Origin: Sediminibacter sp. Hel_I_10
GTDB taxonomy: Bacteria; Bacteroidota; Bacteroidia; Flavobacteriales; Flavobacteriaceae
Assembly (NCBI RefSeq): GCF_000688335.1
Contig: NZ_JHZX01000001.1
Coordinates: 1,116,001 to 1,180,000 of the forward strand
DNA length: 64,000 nt
Reading direction: 5' to 3'
The position numbers and the translations under genes were made by a program. This document shows positions 43,705 to 54,600 of this stretch, one piece after another. The notes beneath the pieces were generated by a model. That model made no database searches and was not told the DNA's origin. It saw nothing but the letters and a program-made list of their open reading frames with translations. The stretch's first letter is position 1. Each line of letters starts with the position of its first letter.

Positions 43705-45426
43705 TTACTCTATTTCTCTTTGTATTTCTCCACAGGTTAACATGGCGTCCCCAAAATATGGATTTCGTATTTCCTTTTCGTGACTTAACCAAAGTGCGCC
43801 CTTATTATTATTTGCCATCGGGCATTTTTGAAGGTAAAGCACCTCGCCGTTCCCCTCTACATTCATCGCTATTGGAATGAGTTGTTCGTTGAATTTTACG
43901 AAATCAGCGCGTTGCGCTTCCAAGTTCTCTGTACTGGAAATCTCTTTTAATAGTTTTAAGCTTTGCTTAAGATGCATTTTTTCCATTGCTCCTAAAGTGC
44001 TGGTCTCAAAGGATTCTAATTGCGTTGCCGCTGTGTTTGCAAACTGTGACACTTGACTACTGTTACCAGCAACAAAAGCATCCTTCATTTGTAAATACGA
44101 TATCATAACCTGTTCAAAGCTTTGAGAAAAACCTTTTGGAAACACCAGTTTCATTTCAGTAAGTATTGAAGAGTCTTCCTTAGTGGTTGCTGTTTGGTTC
44201 ATCATAGATGTTTTACCTTGTAATTGTGCCGCCGCATCTACCGTAAACGCACCGTTAGTAACGATTTCCTCGCCTTGTTGCAGACCAGAAGCAACCTCAT
44301 AGTTTTCTCCATTACGATTACCAATAGTAATGTCACGCATCTCAAAAACTGGCTCATTTGGATTTGTCTTGACGTAAACCAAAGATCGTTCTCCCGTCCA
44401 CATCACTGCGCTTGCAGGAATATGCAATACATCTGGTTTAGATGTCATTGTTGTTTTTATTTTACCAGTAACAAACATTCCTGGTTTAAATAACTCGTCT
44501 TTATTTTGGATGGTCGCCCTAACTGTAACCGTTCTTTTTGAGTTGCTAAGAATGGGATCAATAAATGAAATCTTACCCTCAAAAGTTTGATTGGGATATG
44601 CATTTGGAATGATAAGAATATCTTGACCTTTTTTTACTTCGGAAATTTGTTGCTCATAAGCATCAAATTCTGCCCAAACCGAATTGAGATTACTCAACTT
44701 TACAATAGGCTGACCTTGCTTTACATAATCTCCTTCTGCGGTCATAACTTCTGAAACCGTGCCAGATACAGTGGCGTAAACTGGAAAATTCTCAGTTGTT
44801 TTTCCTGAAAATTCAATGGCATCAATTTGACGTTCAGAGAGCTTCCAGTTTTTCAATTTGTTACGAACGGCCTTATAAAGCGCCGGCTGAGACTCTTTTA
44901 ACGCTGATGTTGTAATAAGTTCCTGTTGTGCGGCTACTAAATTTGGAGCATAAATAGTTGCTAAAAGCTGGCCTTTACTAACGGTTTGCCCTTCATAATT
45001 GACGTTCAATCGCTCAATACGACCATCAAAATAACTGGCTTGCACCGAATTGTTTTCTTCATTTGTAGCAATTTTTCCAGAAAGAGAAATGCTTCCATCC
45101 TCTTGAGACGTTGAGTCACCCCCTACTATTGTGGTTTGAATATTTGCTAGCGCCATGGCATTGTCGGTCATTCTTATTTCATTTGCAGCAAGACCTTCTG
45201 TGTCTGTTTCCGCAGGAATCAAATCCATTCCGCAAATGGGGCAATCTCCTGGCTCAGACTTCATAATTTGCGGGTGCATAGAGCAAGTCCATAGTTGATT
45301 ACTTTCTAATTCCTCAGTGTGACGGTCTGATTCCTCATGATCTGAAGCACCTCCAAAAATGAGCCATCCGCCCAAGAGACCTACAACTAAAGCTATTATA
45401 ATATATAAACTGTTTTTATTCATCAT
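43705..45426 (-). CDS. cusB: CusB-type adaptor with heavy-metal-binding and DUF3347 domains
   Basis: A 573-residue protein: N-terminal membrane anchor (residues 7-26), heavy-metal-binding domain (residues 46-71, WTCSMHPQI and CPICGMDLIP), the adaptor's barrel/hairpin body, and a C-terminal DUF3347-type domain with CPMANNNKGALWLS and RNPYFGDAMLTCG. The N- and C-terminal Cys/Met/His sites suit copper binding. It is much longer than E. coli CusB (about 380 mature residues) because of the added ends. It overlaps the DUF305 gene by 4 bases. Confidence 0.92.
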   Translation of the reverse strand: MMNKNSLYIIIALVVGLLGGWLIFGGASDHEESDRHTEELESNQLWTCSMHPQIMKSEPGDCPICGMDLIPAETDTEGLAANEIRMTDNAMALANIQTTIVGGDSTSQEDGSISLSGKIATNEENNSVQASYFDGRIERLNVNYEGQTVSKGQLLATIYAPNLVAAQQELITTSALKESQPALYKAVRNKLKNWKLSERQIDAIEFSGKTTENFPVYATVSGTVSEVMTAEGDYVKQGQPIVKLSNLNSVWAEFDAYEQQISEVKKGQDILIIPNAYPNQTFEGKISFIDPILSNSKRTVTVRATIQNKDELFKPGMFVTGKIKTTMTSKPDVLHIPASAVMWTGERSLVYVKTNPNEPVFEMRDITIGNRNGENYEVASGLQQGEEIVTNGAFTVDAAAQLQGKTSMMNQTATTKEDSSILTEMKLVFPKGFSQSFEQVMISYLQMKDAFVAGNSSQVSQFANTAATQLESFETSTLGAMEKMHLKQSLKLLKEISSTENLEAQRADFVKFNEQLIPIAMNVEGNGEVLYLQKCPMANNNKGALWLSHEKEIRNPYFGDAMLTCGEIQREIE

Positions 45427-45920
45427 TTTGAATTTTCATTTTGAAGACGCTCTATCATGACTTTCATTTCTTCAATTTCTTTCTTTTGAGCCTCTATGAT
45501 ATCATTCGCCAATTTTTTTACTTCTGGATCTTTGATATCTGCCCGCTCACTCGTTAAAATTGCTATAGAGTGGTGTGGAATCATAGCTTTCATCCAGAGT
45601 ACATCGCCCACAGTTGATTTTTGGTCACGCACCAATCCTAATGCACTAACAAATAGAATAATACTCCCTAAAACTATGGCAATATTTTTCTTTTTATTTT
45701 GATACATATTTCGCATTGCAACAAACATAATAATGGCCATTGCAGCAATACCCAAACAGCTCATATAAAACCGTGTTAGACTGAAATATACGTGGTCTAT
45801 GGCATACGTATTCAAATACATTGTGATATACATTGCTATAAAGGATGTCACAAGCATCCCTACGAACTTTGAGTAATTTCCTTTTTTTATTTCGTCTTGA
45901 TTGTGTCCTTTTGAATTCAT
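45423..45920 (-). CDS. DUF305 membrane protein
   Basis: A 165-residue protein from the ATG at 45920; a TTG at 45944 overlaps the copA stop and would add 8 residues. Three hydrophobic helices (about residues 20-37, 45-68 and 75-93) are followed by the DUF305 domain with WMKAMIPHHSIAI, ADIKDPEVKKLANDII and QKKEIEEMK. DUF305 proteins are ferritin-like and often metal-related. Co-transcribed between copA and the adaptor. Confidence 0.87.
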   Translation of the reverse strand: MNSKGHNQDEIKKGNYSKFVGMLVTSFIAMYITMYLNTYAIDHVYFSLTRFYMSCLGIAAMAIIMFVAMRNMYQNKKKNIAIVLGSIILFVSALGLVRDQKSTVGDVLWMKAMIPHHSIAILTSERADIKDPEVKKLANDIIEAQKKEIEEMKVMIERLQNENSK

Positions 45921-45940
45921 TTCTAATGACTTTTTAGTTT

Positions 45941-48448
45941 TCAATTAATTGATTTTGTTCTTAATCTAAGCGCATTGGCAATAACCGAAACCGAGCTAAA
46001 ACTCATGGCCAGGGCCGCAATCATAGGCGATAAGAGAATCCCAAAAAACGGAAATAACACACCCGCCGCAATTGGGACGCCAATGGTATTGTAGACCAAT
46101 GCAAAAAATAAGTTTTGTTTGATATTTGCCATTACAGCCTCACTGAGATGTCGGGCTTTTACGATTCCGTGTAAATCTCCTTTGACCAATGTAATCATGG
46201 CACTTTCTATGGCTACATCGGTTCCTGTGCCCATTGCGATGCCTACATCGCTTTTAGCAAGTGCAGGTGCATCATTAATACCATCTCCCGCCATGGCTAC
46301 TATTTTACCTTGTTCTTGTAGTTTGCTAACCTCTTCCAGTTTATCCTCAGGGAGCATCCCTGCTTTAAAGTTGGTAAGATTGAGTTCACTGGCTACTGCT
46401 TGGGCGGTATCGTGATTATCGCCCGTAAGCATAACAACCGCAATACCTTTGGCTTGTAGTTCTTTTATGGCTTGAGCACTTGTCTCTTTGATTTTATCGG
46501 CAATCACAACATATCCAGAAACCTGACCATCAATAGCTAAATAAGATACGGTTTTGCTTTGTTTTTGAAAGGCTTGAACTTCAGTTTCCATATCTGAAGA
46601 AATCTTAGCCTTGGCATAGGCCATCATTTTGGCATTTCCTAAATCGAGCTTTTTACTATCCACGGTTCCCTCAACTCCTTTTCCTGTAACGGCGCTGAAT
46701 TTTTCGGTTTTTGATATTTCAGCTTTCTGCTCCTTTCCGAATTTTACGGTAGCTTCGGCAAGTGGATGCTCGCTGGAACTATTTAGTGATGCTATAAGAC
46801 GTACAATCTCCTTTTCGAGATGATTTCCAAAAACACCTATTTTCTCAACGGTTGGTTTCCCTTCTGTAATGGTTCCTGTTTTATCGACAATAAGCGTGTC
46901 CACCTTATCCATTTTTTCCAAAGCTTCGGCATTCTTGATAAGTACTCCATTCTGAGCACCTTTACCCACGCCCACCATCACAGACATAGGCGTCGCAAGA
47001 CCCAAGGCGCAGGGACAAGCTATAATTAATACAGCAATAGCATTTACAAGAGCATAGACGTAAGATGGCTCTGGGCCCCAAATGGCCCAAATCACAAAAG
47101 TGATGATTGAAATGCCCACGACCACTGGTACGAAATATCCAGAAACCGTATCCGCTAATTTCTGAATGGGTGCACGACTACGACTGGCATCGTTTACCAT
47201 ATGTATGATTTGCGAAAGCAGGGTATCGCTCCCTACTTTTTCGGCTTTCATCAAAAAAGACTGGTTACCATTGATTGTACCGCTACGAACCTGATCTTCT
47301 TCAGATTTATTTACTGGGACGGGTTCTCCTGAAATCATCGATTCATCAACCGTAGTTTGCCCCTCAGTAATGATACCATCTACCGGTATCTTATCGCCTG
47401 GTTTTACGCGAAGGATATCGCCTTTTTGAATGGCATCAATAGAAACTTCCTCTTCATTTCCGTTAACTACTTTAATGGCTTTATTTGGTGCAAGCTTTAA
47501 CAATTCTTTTACTGCGGAATTGGTCTTGCTATGCGCACGTGCCTCCAATACTTGACCCATTAACACTAATGTGAGTATTACGGTAGCTGCTTCAAAATAA
47601 ACGTGTACTGCACCAGAATCGGTTTTGAATTGCTCTGGAAAAAAGTCTGGAAACAACATTCCGAAGAAACTAAAGGTCCAAGCCACACCAGATCCAATGC
47701 CTATAAGTGTAAACATATTGAGGTTCCAAGTCTTAATGCTTCGGAATGCCCGTTCAAAAAACATCCATGTTGCGAAAAATACCACCGGAATGGATAGCCC
47801 AAACTGAATCCAGTTCCACCATTTTTGCGCCATGATCTCATATAACGGATTGTTTGCAAGCATTTCACTCATCGCGATGATGAAAATAGGAAGCGTAAAA
47901 GCCATAGCTACCCAAAATTTCTTGAGTAACTTTTTATAGGTTTTCTCCTCGGCTGAACGATCTGCTTCCATTGGGACTAAATCCATTCCGCAAATGGGGC
48001 AGGCTCCAGCTTCCTCTTTCACGATTTCTGGGTGCATTGGGCAGGTCCATTGTTCTGAAGTTGTAACAGCAAGATTTTGCTCTTCTACCAAATCCATTCC
48101 ACAGACTGGACAATCGCCTGGTTTATCGTAGGTTTTGTCGCCTTCGCAATGCATTGGGCAATAGAACGTACCCGTTCCTTTTTCCGTAGATGTTGCTTGT
48201 TTCTTTTTTACTGAATTTTGATGCTTCTGCTGAGCTCCTGGTTTATGGATGAAATAAGCTCCCCCATCATTTTGAAGTGCTTTTTGAAACCTTTTAATTG
48301 AAATATGCGTTTCCATCTCAATGGTAGCTTCTGCCTTTTCAAGATTTACCGAGGCCTGCTTTACACCATCAACTTTTGAAAGTGTCTGCTCAACGTGACT
48401 GCGACAACCATTGCAGGTCATCCCTTCTATTCTATAGTTATGTGTCAT
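45941..48448 (-). CDS. copA: Copper-translocating P-type ATPase (CopA type) with two heavy-metal-binding domains
   Basis: An 835-residue P1B ATPase. An N-terminal HMA domain has GMTCNGC (Cys12, Cys15). Two HMBD zinc-ribbon-like repeats follow (residues 96-120 and 134-159, CPMH...CPVCGMDL). The core has the CPC motif (478-480), the phosphorylation site DKTGT (522-526) and the SEHP motif (559-562). CPC and the HMA suggest export of Cu(I). The double HMBD is an addition over E. coli CopA. It overlaps the acetolactate-decarboxylase-like gene by 4 bases. Confidence 0.95.
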   Translation of the reverse strand: MTHNYRIEGMTCNGCRSHVEQTLSKVDGVKQASVNLEKAEATIEMETHISIKRFQKALQNDGGAYFIHKPGAQQKHQNSVKKKQATSTEKGTGTFYCPMHCEGDKTYDKPGDCPVCGMDLVEEQNLAVTTSEQWTCPMHPEIVKEEAGACPICGMDLVPMEADRSAEEKTYKKLLKKFWVAMAFTLPIFIIAMSEMLANNPLYEIMAQKWWNWIQFGLSIPVVFFATWMFFERAFRSIKTWNLNMFTLIGIGSGVAWTFSFFGMLFPDFFPEQFKTDSGAVHVYFEAATVILTLVLMGQVLEARAHSKTNSAVKELLKLAPNKAIKVVNGNEEEVSIDAIQKGDILRVKPGDKIPVDGIITEGQTTVDESMISGEPVPVNKSEEDQVRSGTINGNQSFLMKAEKVGSDTLLSQIIHMVNDASRSRAPIQKLADTVSGYFVPVVVGISIITFVIWAIWGPEPSYVYALVNAIAVLIIACPCALGLATPMSVMVGVGKGAQNGVLIKNAEALEKMDKVDTLIVDKTGTITEGKPTVEKIGVFGNHLEKEIVRLIASLNSSSEHPLAEATVKFGKEQKAEISKTEKFSAVTGKGVEGTVDSKKLDLGNAKMMAYAKAKISSDMETEVQAFQKQSKTVSYLAIDGQVSGYVVIADKIKETSAQAIKELQAKGIAVVMLTGDNHDTAQAVASELNLTNFKAGMLPEDKLEEVSKLQEQGKIVAMAGDGINDAPALAKSDVGIAMGTGTDVAIESAMITLVKGDLHGIVKARHLSEAVMANIKQNLFFALVYNTIGVPIAAGVLFPFFGILLSPMIAALAMSFSSVSVIANALRLRTKSIN

Positions 48449-49161
48449 TGTTTTGGAAATTTTATAATCATATGATGACCTACTATAACATCGTCAACAT
48501 GACCGGCAATAGACAGCTTATCGGTAATAAAATGCAAATGCATATTGGTACTGTGATGTGTAAATATGGTCTTATGCTTTTCTGAATAAAAACCTAGAAT
48601 CTTAACTTGCTCATTACTGAACGAACCGTTTAAACCAGACTCTTGATGCTTTTGATGTGTATGCACCATATCTTGTTCTGGCCAATCGATGACATGCCAC
48701 TGTAATTTCGAAATTTCACCTTCAATCAAAAATGGAAACGGATCTTCAGTCGCAATCCCCAATGCTTCTGCTTTTTCAAAAACAAAGGCTTCTAAATGCT
48801 TTTTGGTGTCAATAGACTTTGGAATACTTAAACTTATCCAATCTTGAACTTGAGCATATACTAATAAGGCTGCTTTGCCCTTGGTCGTATTTTCTATTTG
48901 AATTTCGTTGTTTTTTACAAAAGAATTCGATACTTCACCATCCAAAATTTGAATCTCACCCTTTAAGTTTTCAGCAGCACCCAAAGCATATAGATGTTCT
49001 TTTTTTGAAATAGAATCTAGCGCAACAGTAGCCTTTAAATCTCCAGACATCATGGTTTTAAGTGCTCCATAAAAGTGCACAGATGTATCCAAACCCTCTT
49101 TTTTACAAGATGTCATGAAACATAATGAGCATAACATTACCAATTTAATACCCCTAATCAT
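48445..49161 (-). CDS. Acetolactate-decarboxylase-like lipoprotein in the copper cluster
   Basis: A 238-residue protein from the ATG at 49161, whose first bases overlap the permease stop (ATGA); a longer start at 49209 would place 16 residues before the signal peptide. Lipobox FMTSC gives Cys19. The body fits the alpha-acetolactate decarboxylase family (VHFYGALKTMMSGDLKATV, GEIQILDGE), and the metal triad His208, His210 and His221 in HLHF...AGHV has the spacing known for the family. As a periplasmic lipoprotein beside copper exporters it may bind copper or serve a different reaction (inference). Confidence 0.8.
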   Translation of the reverse strand: MIRGIKLVMLCSLCFMTSCKKEGLDTSVHFYGALKTMMSGDLKATVALDSISKKEHLYALGAAENLKGEIQILDGEVSNSFVKNNEIQIENTTKGKAALLVYAQVQDWISLSIPKSIDTKKHLEAFVFEKAEALGIATEDPFPFLIEGEISKLQWHVIDWPEQDMVHTHQKHQESGLNGSFSNEQVKILGFYSEKHKTIFTHHSTNMHLHFITDKLSIAGHVDDVIVGHHMIIKFPKQ

Positions 49162-50384
49162 TGCACAAAGAATTTTACTAGTAAACCTCCTACTAACCAG
49201 ATGTAGCATAAAAAGGCTGCGTATTTTAAAATGCTCTCCAGCAACTGGCTTTTGGGCGCCATCTCACTCATTTGATGATTGACATCTTTCTTTTTGAAAA
49301 AACCGAGATAAATAAGATATCCCGAAATGGACAAAAAGACCAGATTTAAAAAGAAGGTATAATCTACTTTAAAATAGTCGCTATCCTTAATTTTCACTTG
49401 AGATGGGTCTGGCAACATACTGAACAAATCAAACGCATAATGTAAAGCCAATGAAGCGCCTATTAAGGCTGTAAATAAAAGGAATAAAATAAATAGTGAC
49501 ATTTTCCAACCGTAATATCGGGCATTGATCCGTAACACCGGAAAGACTACCAAATCACTAAAAACAAATGCCATAACTCCAGCAAAACTGACTCCTTTAC
49601 CAAACAAAAGTGCCGCTAAAGGAATATTACCCATGGAGCCAATAAACGTTAAAAATGCAGCGATAGGCCCAACAAGTACATGCTCTAAGATTTCGAGAAA
49701 TGAAAAATCGGTATTGCCTTGACCACTATTGATAAATAAGGTTTCAAAAAAAGCATCTGGAACAAAAGCCGCTACAATACCAGCTATAGTAAACCCGACA
49801 GTGACGTCTTTCCAGACCATCTGCCACTCCATCTTGTATTTTTTAGCGACACGGGCCCAGCTGTCTTCTTTTTGAATCTGCTTTTTCCAATCCTTCCCAT
49901 CATCGGCATCATCATCTTCTTGGCTTTCAAGATTTTTTCTTGCTTTTTCTATTAATTTCTTAGGGTTGATCAGCTTAATGAGTATCCAACAAATCCCTAT
50001 CAATAAAATACCGCCTACATATTCACCGACCACAAATTGCCAACCCAAAAAGATGGAAATAATAATCCCCAACTCTATGACCAGATTTGTAGAGGCTAAT
50101 AGAAAAGCAATAGATGACAAAAAACTTGCTCCTTTCTTAAAGATAGATTTTGCAGATGCCAAAGCCGCAAAACTACAGGAGCTACTTATAAAACCGAAAA
50201 ATGTGCCTAGCAAAACACTTTTTCGTTCATTTTCTCCCATGGCTTTTTGCATCCGTTTTTCGGTTACAAATATTTGAATCATACTACTAATGATATAGCC
50301 CAAGATAAACGCCCACAATGCCATCCAGAAAAACCCGGTTGTGGTATAGGCTGCTTCGCCCCATTGTTTTAAAAAATTAGTCAT
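49158..50384 (-). CDS. Permease of the YraQ/DUF318 (ArsP-like) family
   Basis: A 408-residue membrane protein with about ten hydrophobic helices and the FISSSCSFAALASAKSIFKKG segment that marks the permease family PF03773. A cytosolic loop rich in Asp/Lys (residues about 150-180) splits the two halves. The family includes organoarsenic and other efflux proteins; the substrate here is unknown, with a metal or metalloid likely from the neighbours (inference). The gap to the TolC gene is 3 bases. Confidence 0.9.
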   Translation of the reverse strand: MTNFLKQWGEAAYTTTGFFWMALWAFILGYIISSMIQIFVTEKRMQKAMGENERKSVLLGTFFGFISSSCSFAALASAKSIFKKGASFLSSIAFLLASTNLVIELGIIISIFLGWQFVVGEYVGGILLIGICWILIKLINPKKLIEKARKNLESQEDDDADDGKDWKKQIQKEDSWARVAKKYKMEWQMVWKDVTVGFTIAGIVAAFVPDAFFETLFINSGQGNTDFSFLEILEHVLVGPIAAFLTFIGSMGNIPLAALLFGKGVSFAGVMAFVFSDLVVFPVLRINARYYGWKMSLFILFLLFTALIGASLALHYAFDLFSMLPDPSQVKIKDSDYFKVDYTFFLNLVFLSISGYLIYLGFFKKKDVNHQMSEMAPKSQLLESILKYAAFLCYIWLVGGLLVKFFVQ

Positions 50385-50387
50385 CGC

Positions 50388-51605
50388 TTACTTTATTAAA
50401 TAATTAATTATGGCAGACTGCCAGAAATAGATTCTCACTGCTTCAATTTGCTGGAGCTGAAATTTTAATTGTAACTCTTGAATATCTAGCACGTCATTAA
50501 AGTCTATGGTACCCGTTTCATAATTTTTAATCAAAATTGCTTCAGCATCTTTAGCCTGCTTTAAGTTCTTTTCTTGCGTATGGTACTTGATTCGTGCTTG
50601 ATTACGTTGCGATATTGCTTCTGCAAAAGCAGATTCCAACACATTTAGACGTTGCTCTTTTTGAGTTTCAATATCTTGCTGACGGAGGCTGTTCTGTCTT
50701 GAAATGGATTTGTATCTCTTATTGAACACAGGAATAGATAAAGACAGCATTGGCATCCATATATCCTTGCCGTTATCAATGGGATTCATATCGGTTCTTT
50801 CACTTACGGGAATATAATCTATACCAAAACCTAACATTGGAGCGCTTTCTCGTTGATTAAGTGATTCAGACTGAACTATAGATTCATATAACTTATCGTA
50901 TTTAAGTAATTCTGGATGTAATGACAAGGCCTCTTTAGCGTATATAGAATCTTCATCTGGGACTTCTATTTCCGTAGGAACTTTAATAACACTATTGGCA
51001 TCACGATTGCGCAAGTTGTTGAAGACGGTTTTTACAGATTGGTAGTATTCAATGAGCAGCTCTTGCTCTTGTTGCAACTCATTCTGCCGTATCTGTAAGC
51101 GCAATACATCCACTGCAGATGCTTTACCAACCTCAACAGAGGTGAGTGCCAAACGCTCATAGGTTTGTAAAAGCTGTATATTCTCCTCTAGCACCAATTG
51201 CTTTGCCTGTATCTCATAAAGCTCATAGTACCTCTCGGCTACAGCGAGCATCAGTTTCCGTTTTGCAATCGTGAGCGCTACGTAATCTGTTTCGGCCATT
51301 GCAGAGGCATAGTCTTCTCTAGCGGTTATGGTCCCAAACCAAGGTAGCATCTGTTTAACTCCTATGCGCGCTCGTTGTGCCCCAGTTCGAGTCTCTGGTG
51401 TACTTATAAAATAACCAGCACTAAGCTCTGTATTAGGAAACCAATTGGCTTCATTTACTTTTTCTTCGGAAATGTTATATCGCAATTCAAACCCTTGAAT
51501 TTCAGGATTATTTTTTATTGCCTCCGCGATGTAAGATTGCAATTGCTGCCCTTGTGCTACCGCAGAAACAAACATAATACAGGCTATAATTTTTATGTTT
51601 TTCAT
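50388..51605 (-). CDS. TolC family outer-membrane channel of the copper RND pump
   Basis: A 405-residue protein with signal peptide (residues 1-19, VSAVAQG) and the two-repeat helix layout of TolC proteins (NNPEIQGFELRYNIS near the start; QELQLKFQLQQIEAVR near the end). It overlaps the CusA-type gene by 4 bases (ATGA), so they are expressed together as a metal efflux pump with the adaptor at 43705. Confidence 0.92.
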   Translation of the reverse strand: MKNIKIIACIMFVSAVAQGQQLQSYIAEAIKNNPEIQGFELRYNISEEKVNEANWFPNTELSAGYFISTPETRTGAQRARIGVKQMLPWFGTITAREDYASAMAETDYVALTIAKRKLMLAVAERYYELYEIQAKQLVLEENIQLLQTYERLALTSVEVGKASAVDVLRLQIRQNELQQEQELLIEYYQSVKTVFNNLRNRDANSVIKVPTEIEVPDEDSIYAKEALSLHPELLKYDKLYESIVQSESLNQRESAPMLGFGIDYIPVSERTDMNPIDNGKDIWMPMLSLSIPVFNKRYKSISRQNSLRQQDIETQKEQRLNVLESAFAEAISQRNQARIKYHTQEKNLKQAKDAEAILIKNYETGTIDFNDVLDIQELQLKFQLQQIEAVRIYFWQSAIINYLIK

Positions 51606-54600
51606 TTGCTGGCTTTTTTAAGTTGGTATTCTTTTTTCCAGCTATAAAGCACTGGCACCAAAAAATACGACGTGATATCAATGACCATCCCACCAAAAAT
51701 AGGTATCGCCATTGGGATCATAATATCACTGCCTTTGCCCGTAGAAGTAAGCACCGGTAAGAGCGCCAGAATGGTGGTTACCGTAGTCATTAAACATGGT
51801 CTAATGCGCTTACCTGCAGCCTCTAGAGTTGCTCGTCTGATTCCGGATTTATCTGTAGTATTTTCCTTATCAAACGTTTGGGTGAGATAAGTGGCCATAA
51901 CCACGCCATCATCTGTTGCAATACCAAACAGCGCTATAAACCCAACCCAAACCGCAACACTTAAATTAATGGTTTTCATGTTAAAAAGTTCTCGCATGTT
52001 CTCTCCAAACAAACTAAAATTAAAGAACCAATCTTGGCCATAAAGCCATATCATAATAAAACCACCTGCAAATGCTACAGCAATTCCGGAGAACACCATG
52101 AGCGAGGTCGCTACTGAGCGAAACTGGAAATATAAAATCAAAAATATAATCAGTAAGGCCAATGGCACAACTACGGAAAGCGTCTTTTCTGCACGAAGTT
52201 GATTCTCATAAGTACCAGTAAAACGATAGCTTACGCCTTGAGGAACTAGTAGCTCTCCGTCATTAATATGCTTCTGAATGAGTGCCTGCGCATTTTCTAC
52301 AACCTCTACTTCGGCAAATCCATCCCGCTTATCAAAAAGCACATAACCAATCAAAAACGTGTCTTCACTTTTGATCACCTGAGGACCTTTTTCATATCTG
52401 ATATCCACCAATTCTCCTAAAGGAACAGGGTTTCCATTATTTACAGGAACATAAATACGCCTTAAATCCTCTGGATTTGCTCGTAACTCGCGCGGATAAC
52501 GTACTCTTACGCTATAGCGCTCACGCCCTTCTACTGTTTGAGTGAGAGGCATGCCGCCAACGGCCACTTCCAAAACTTCCTGAACATCCATAACGGAGAG
52601 ACCGTAACGTGCCAATTGCTCACGTTTTATATCAATAAGCAGATATGGCTTACCTACAATTCGATCTGCAAAAACAGCTTGCTCTTTAACGCCTTCTGCT
52701 TTCTTTAAAATTTCTTCTAATTCTAGTCCAAAGGCTTCTATTGTTCTTAAATCGGGACCTTTCACTTTTATTCCCATAGGCGCACGCATGCCTGTTTGTA
52801 ACATCACGAGCCGTGTCTCAATAGGTTGGAGTTTTGGTGCAGATGTTACTCCAGGAAACTTGGTTACCGCTACAATTTCATTCCATATATCATCAGGACT
52901 GTTGATCTCTGGGCGCCAATTGCGATAGTACTCACCATTGTTATCTTCAATCAAATCTTTTTGGGTTGCATTTGTTTTGAGCTGTGATGCTTTATATTTA
53001 TTAGTACCGTCGATTTCATTATTTGGATTGATAATAAACTGATCATTCTTTAAAACAAATAATCCATCATCGGTCACTCGATAACGCTGTCTCTCTCCCT
53101 GCTCGTTTCGCATATATTCAGATTTGTACTGAATCATATTTTCATACATAGAAAGCGGTGCTGGATCGAGAGCAGATTCTGTTCGGCCTGCTTTACCAAC
53201 CACAGTTTTAATTTCTGGGATGCTCGCCACTGCCATATCCAACTGTTGCAGCACTCGCTTATTTTCTTCAGCCCCTGCGTGCGGTAAAGAAGTTGGCATC
53301 AATAAAAAGGAGCCTTCATTAAGGGCGGGCATAAATTCCTTTTCTGTATCTCGCATAATGAGAATGCCCAAAATCAAAACTGTTGTCGGAATTATAAGAA
53401 ACAGTAAGCGATTTTGAAGTGCCCAGCTCAGAATACGTTCATAATACCTTCGGAATACAGTAAAAACACCAAGCAACCCAAAGCAAATGAGCGACACAAA
53501 AATCAGATTGATCATGATACTTCGGTCAAAACCCAGTGGTCGCCAGTACTCTGCGAGCAAGATGACGATTGCAATACAGGAAATGATGATATGTATGAGA
53601 TTAGCTCGTTTTGGTGTGATGATATCCCGCAGGCTCAAAAGTGCAACAACGCCATAGGCTATCAAAATGAGACCTAACCAGTAGCCATAACCTACTGCTG
53701 TGATTCCAAGAATAATGAGTACACCATTGATAAGATATTTAGAGCGTTCCATCATATTGCTCTTTTTAAACAGGAACGCGGCAAATGGCGGTATCAAGAA
53801 AAGAGCGATGATCAAAGATGCGGTAAGTGCCATGGTCTTCGTAAATGCGAGCGGACGAAATAATTTACCTTCAGCACCTATCATCGTAAATACTGGAATG
53901 AAACTGATTATAGTTGTAAGCACCGCAGTTAGGATTGCGCCAGAAACTTCAGCGGTTGCATTGTAGATAATTTCGTTTGTGGTGTATTCTTCACCGCTTT
54001 GGTTAAGGCGTAATTTCTCATCTTCCAAATGCCGAATCATATTTTCCGCAAGTATAACGCCCACATCCACCATAGTTCCTATAGCAATGGCAATACCAGA
54101 AAGCGCTACGATATTAGCATCGACATTAAAGAGTTTCATGGTAATAAAAACCATCAAGACGGCAACAGGCAAAAGCCCTGAGATAAGAATGGATGCCCGT
54201 AGATTGAATACCATGACAATAATCACCAAAATGGTAATTAAGATTTCTAGCGTGAGTGCTTCATTAAGCGTTTGGAGCGTTTCTTGAATGAGCTCTGCGC
54301 GATCATAAAAGGGCACAATAGTAACTTGCGAAGTCCTACCGTCTGACAATACCTTTGAGGGTAACCCCGAAGAAAGCTCTGTAATTTGAGCTTTAACATT
54401 ATTTATAACTTCTAAAGGATTGGCACCGTATCGTGCCACCACTACGCCACCAACCACTTCTGCCCCTTCTTTATCTAAGATTCCTCGTCTGGACTGAGGT
54501 CCTAAATGCACATTTGCAACATCCTTAATTCTTAGAGACGTAAAATTTTCTGAGGTAACCACCGCATTTTCGATATCAGCAACAGACTTTACATAACCCA

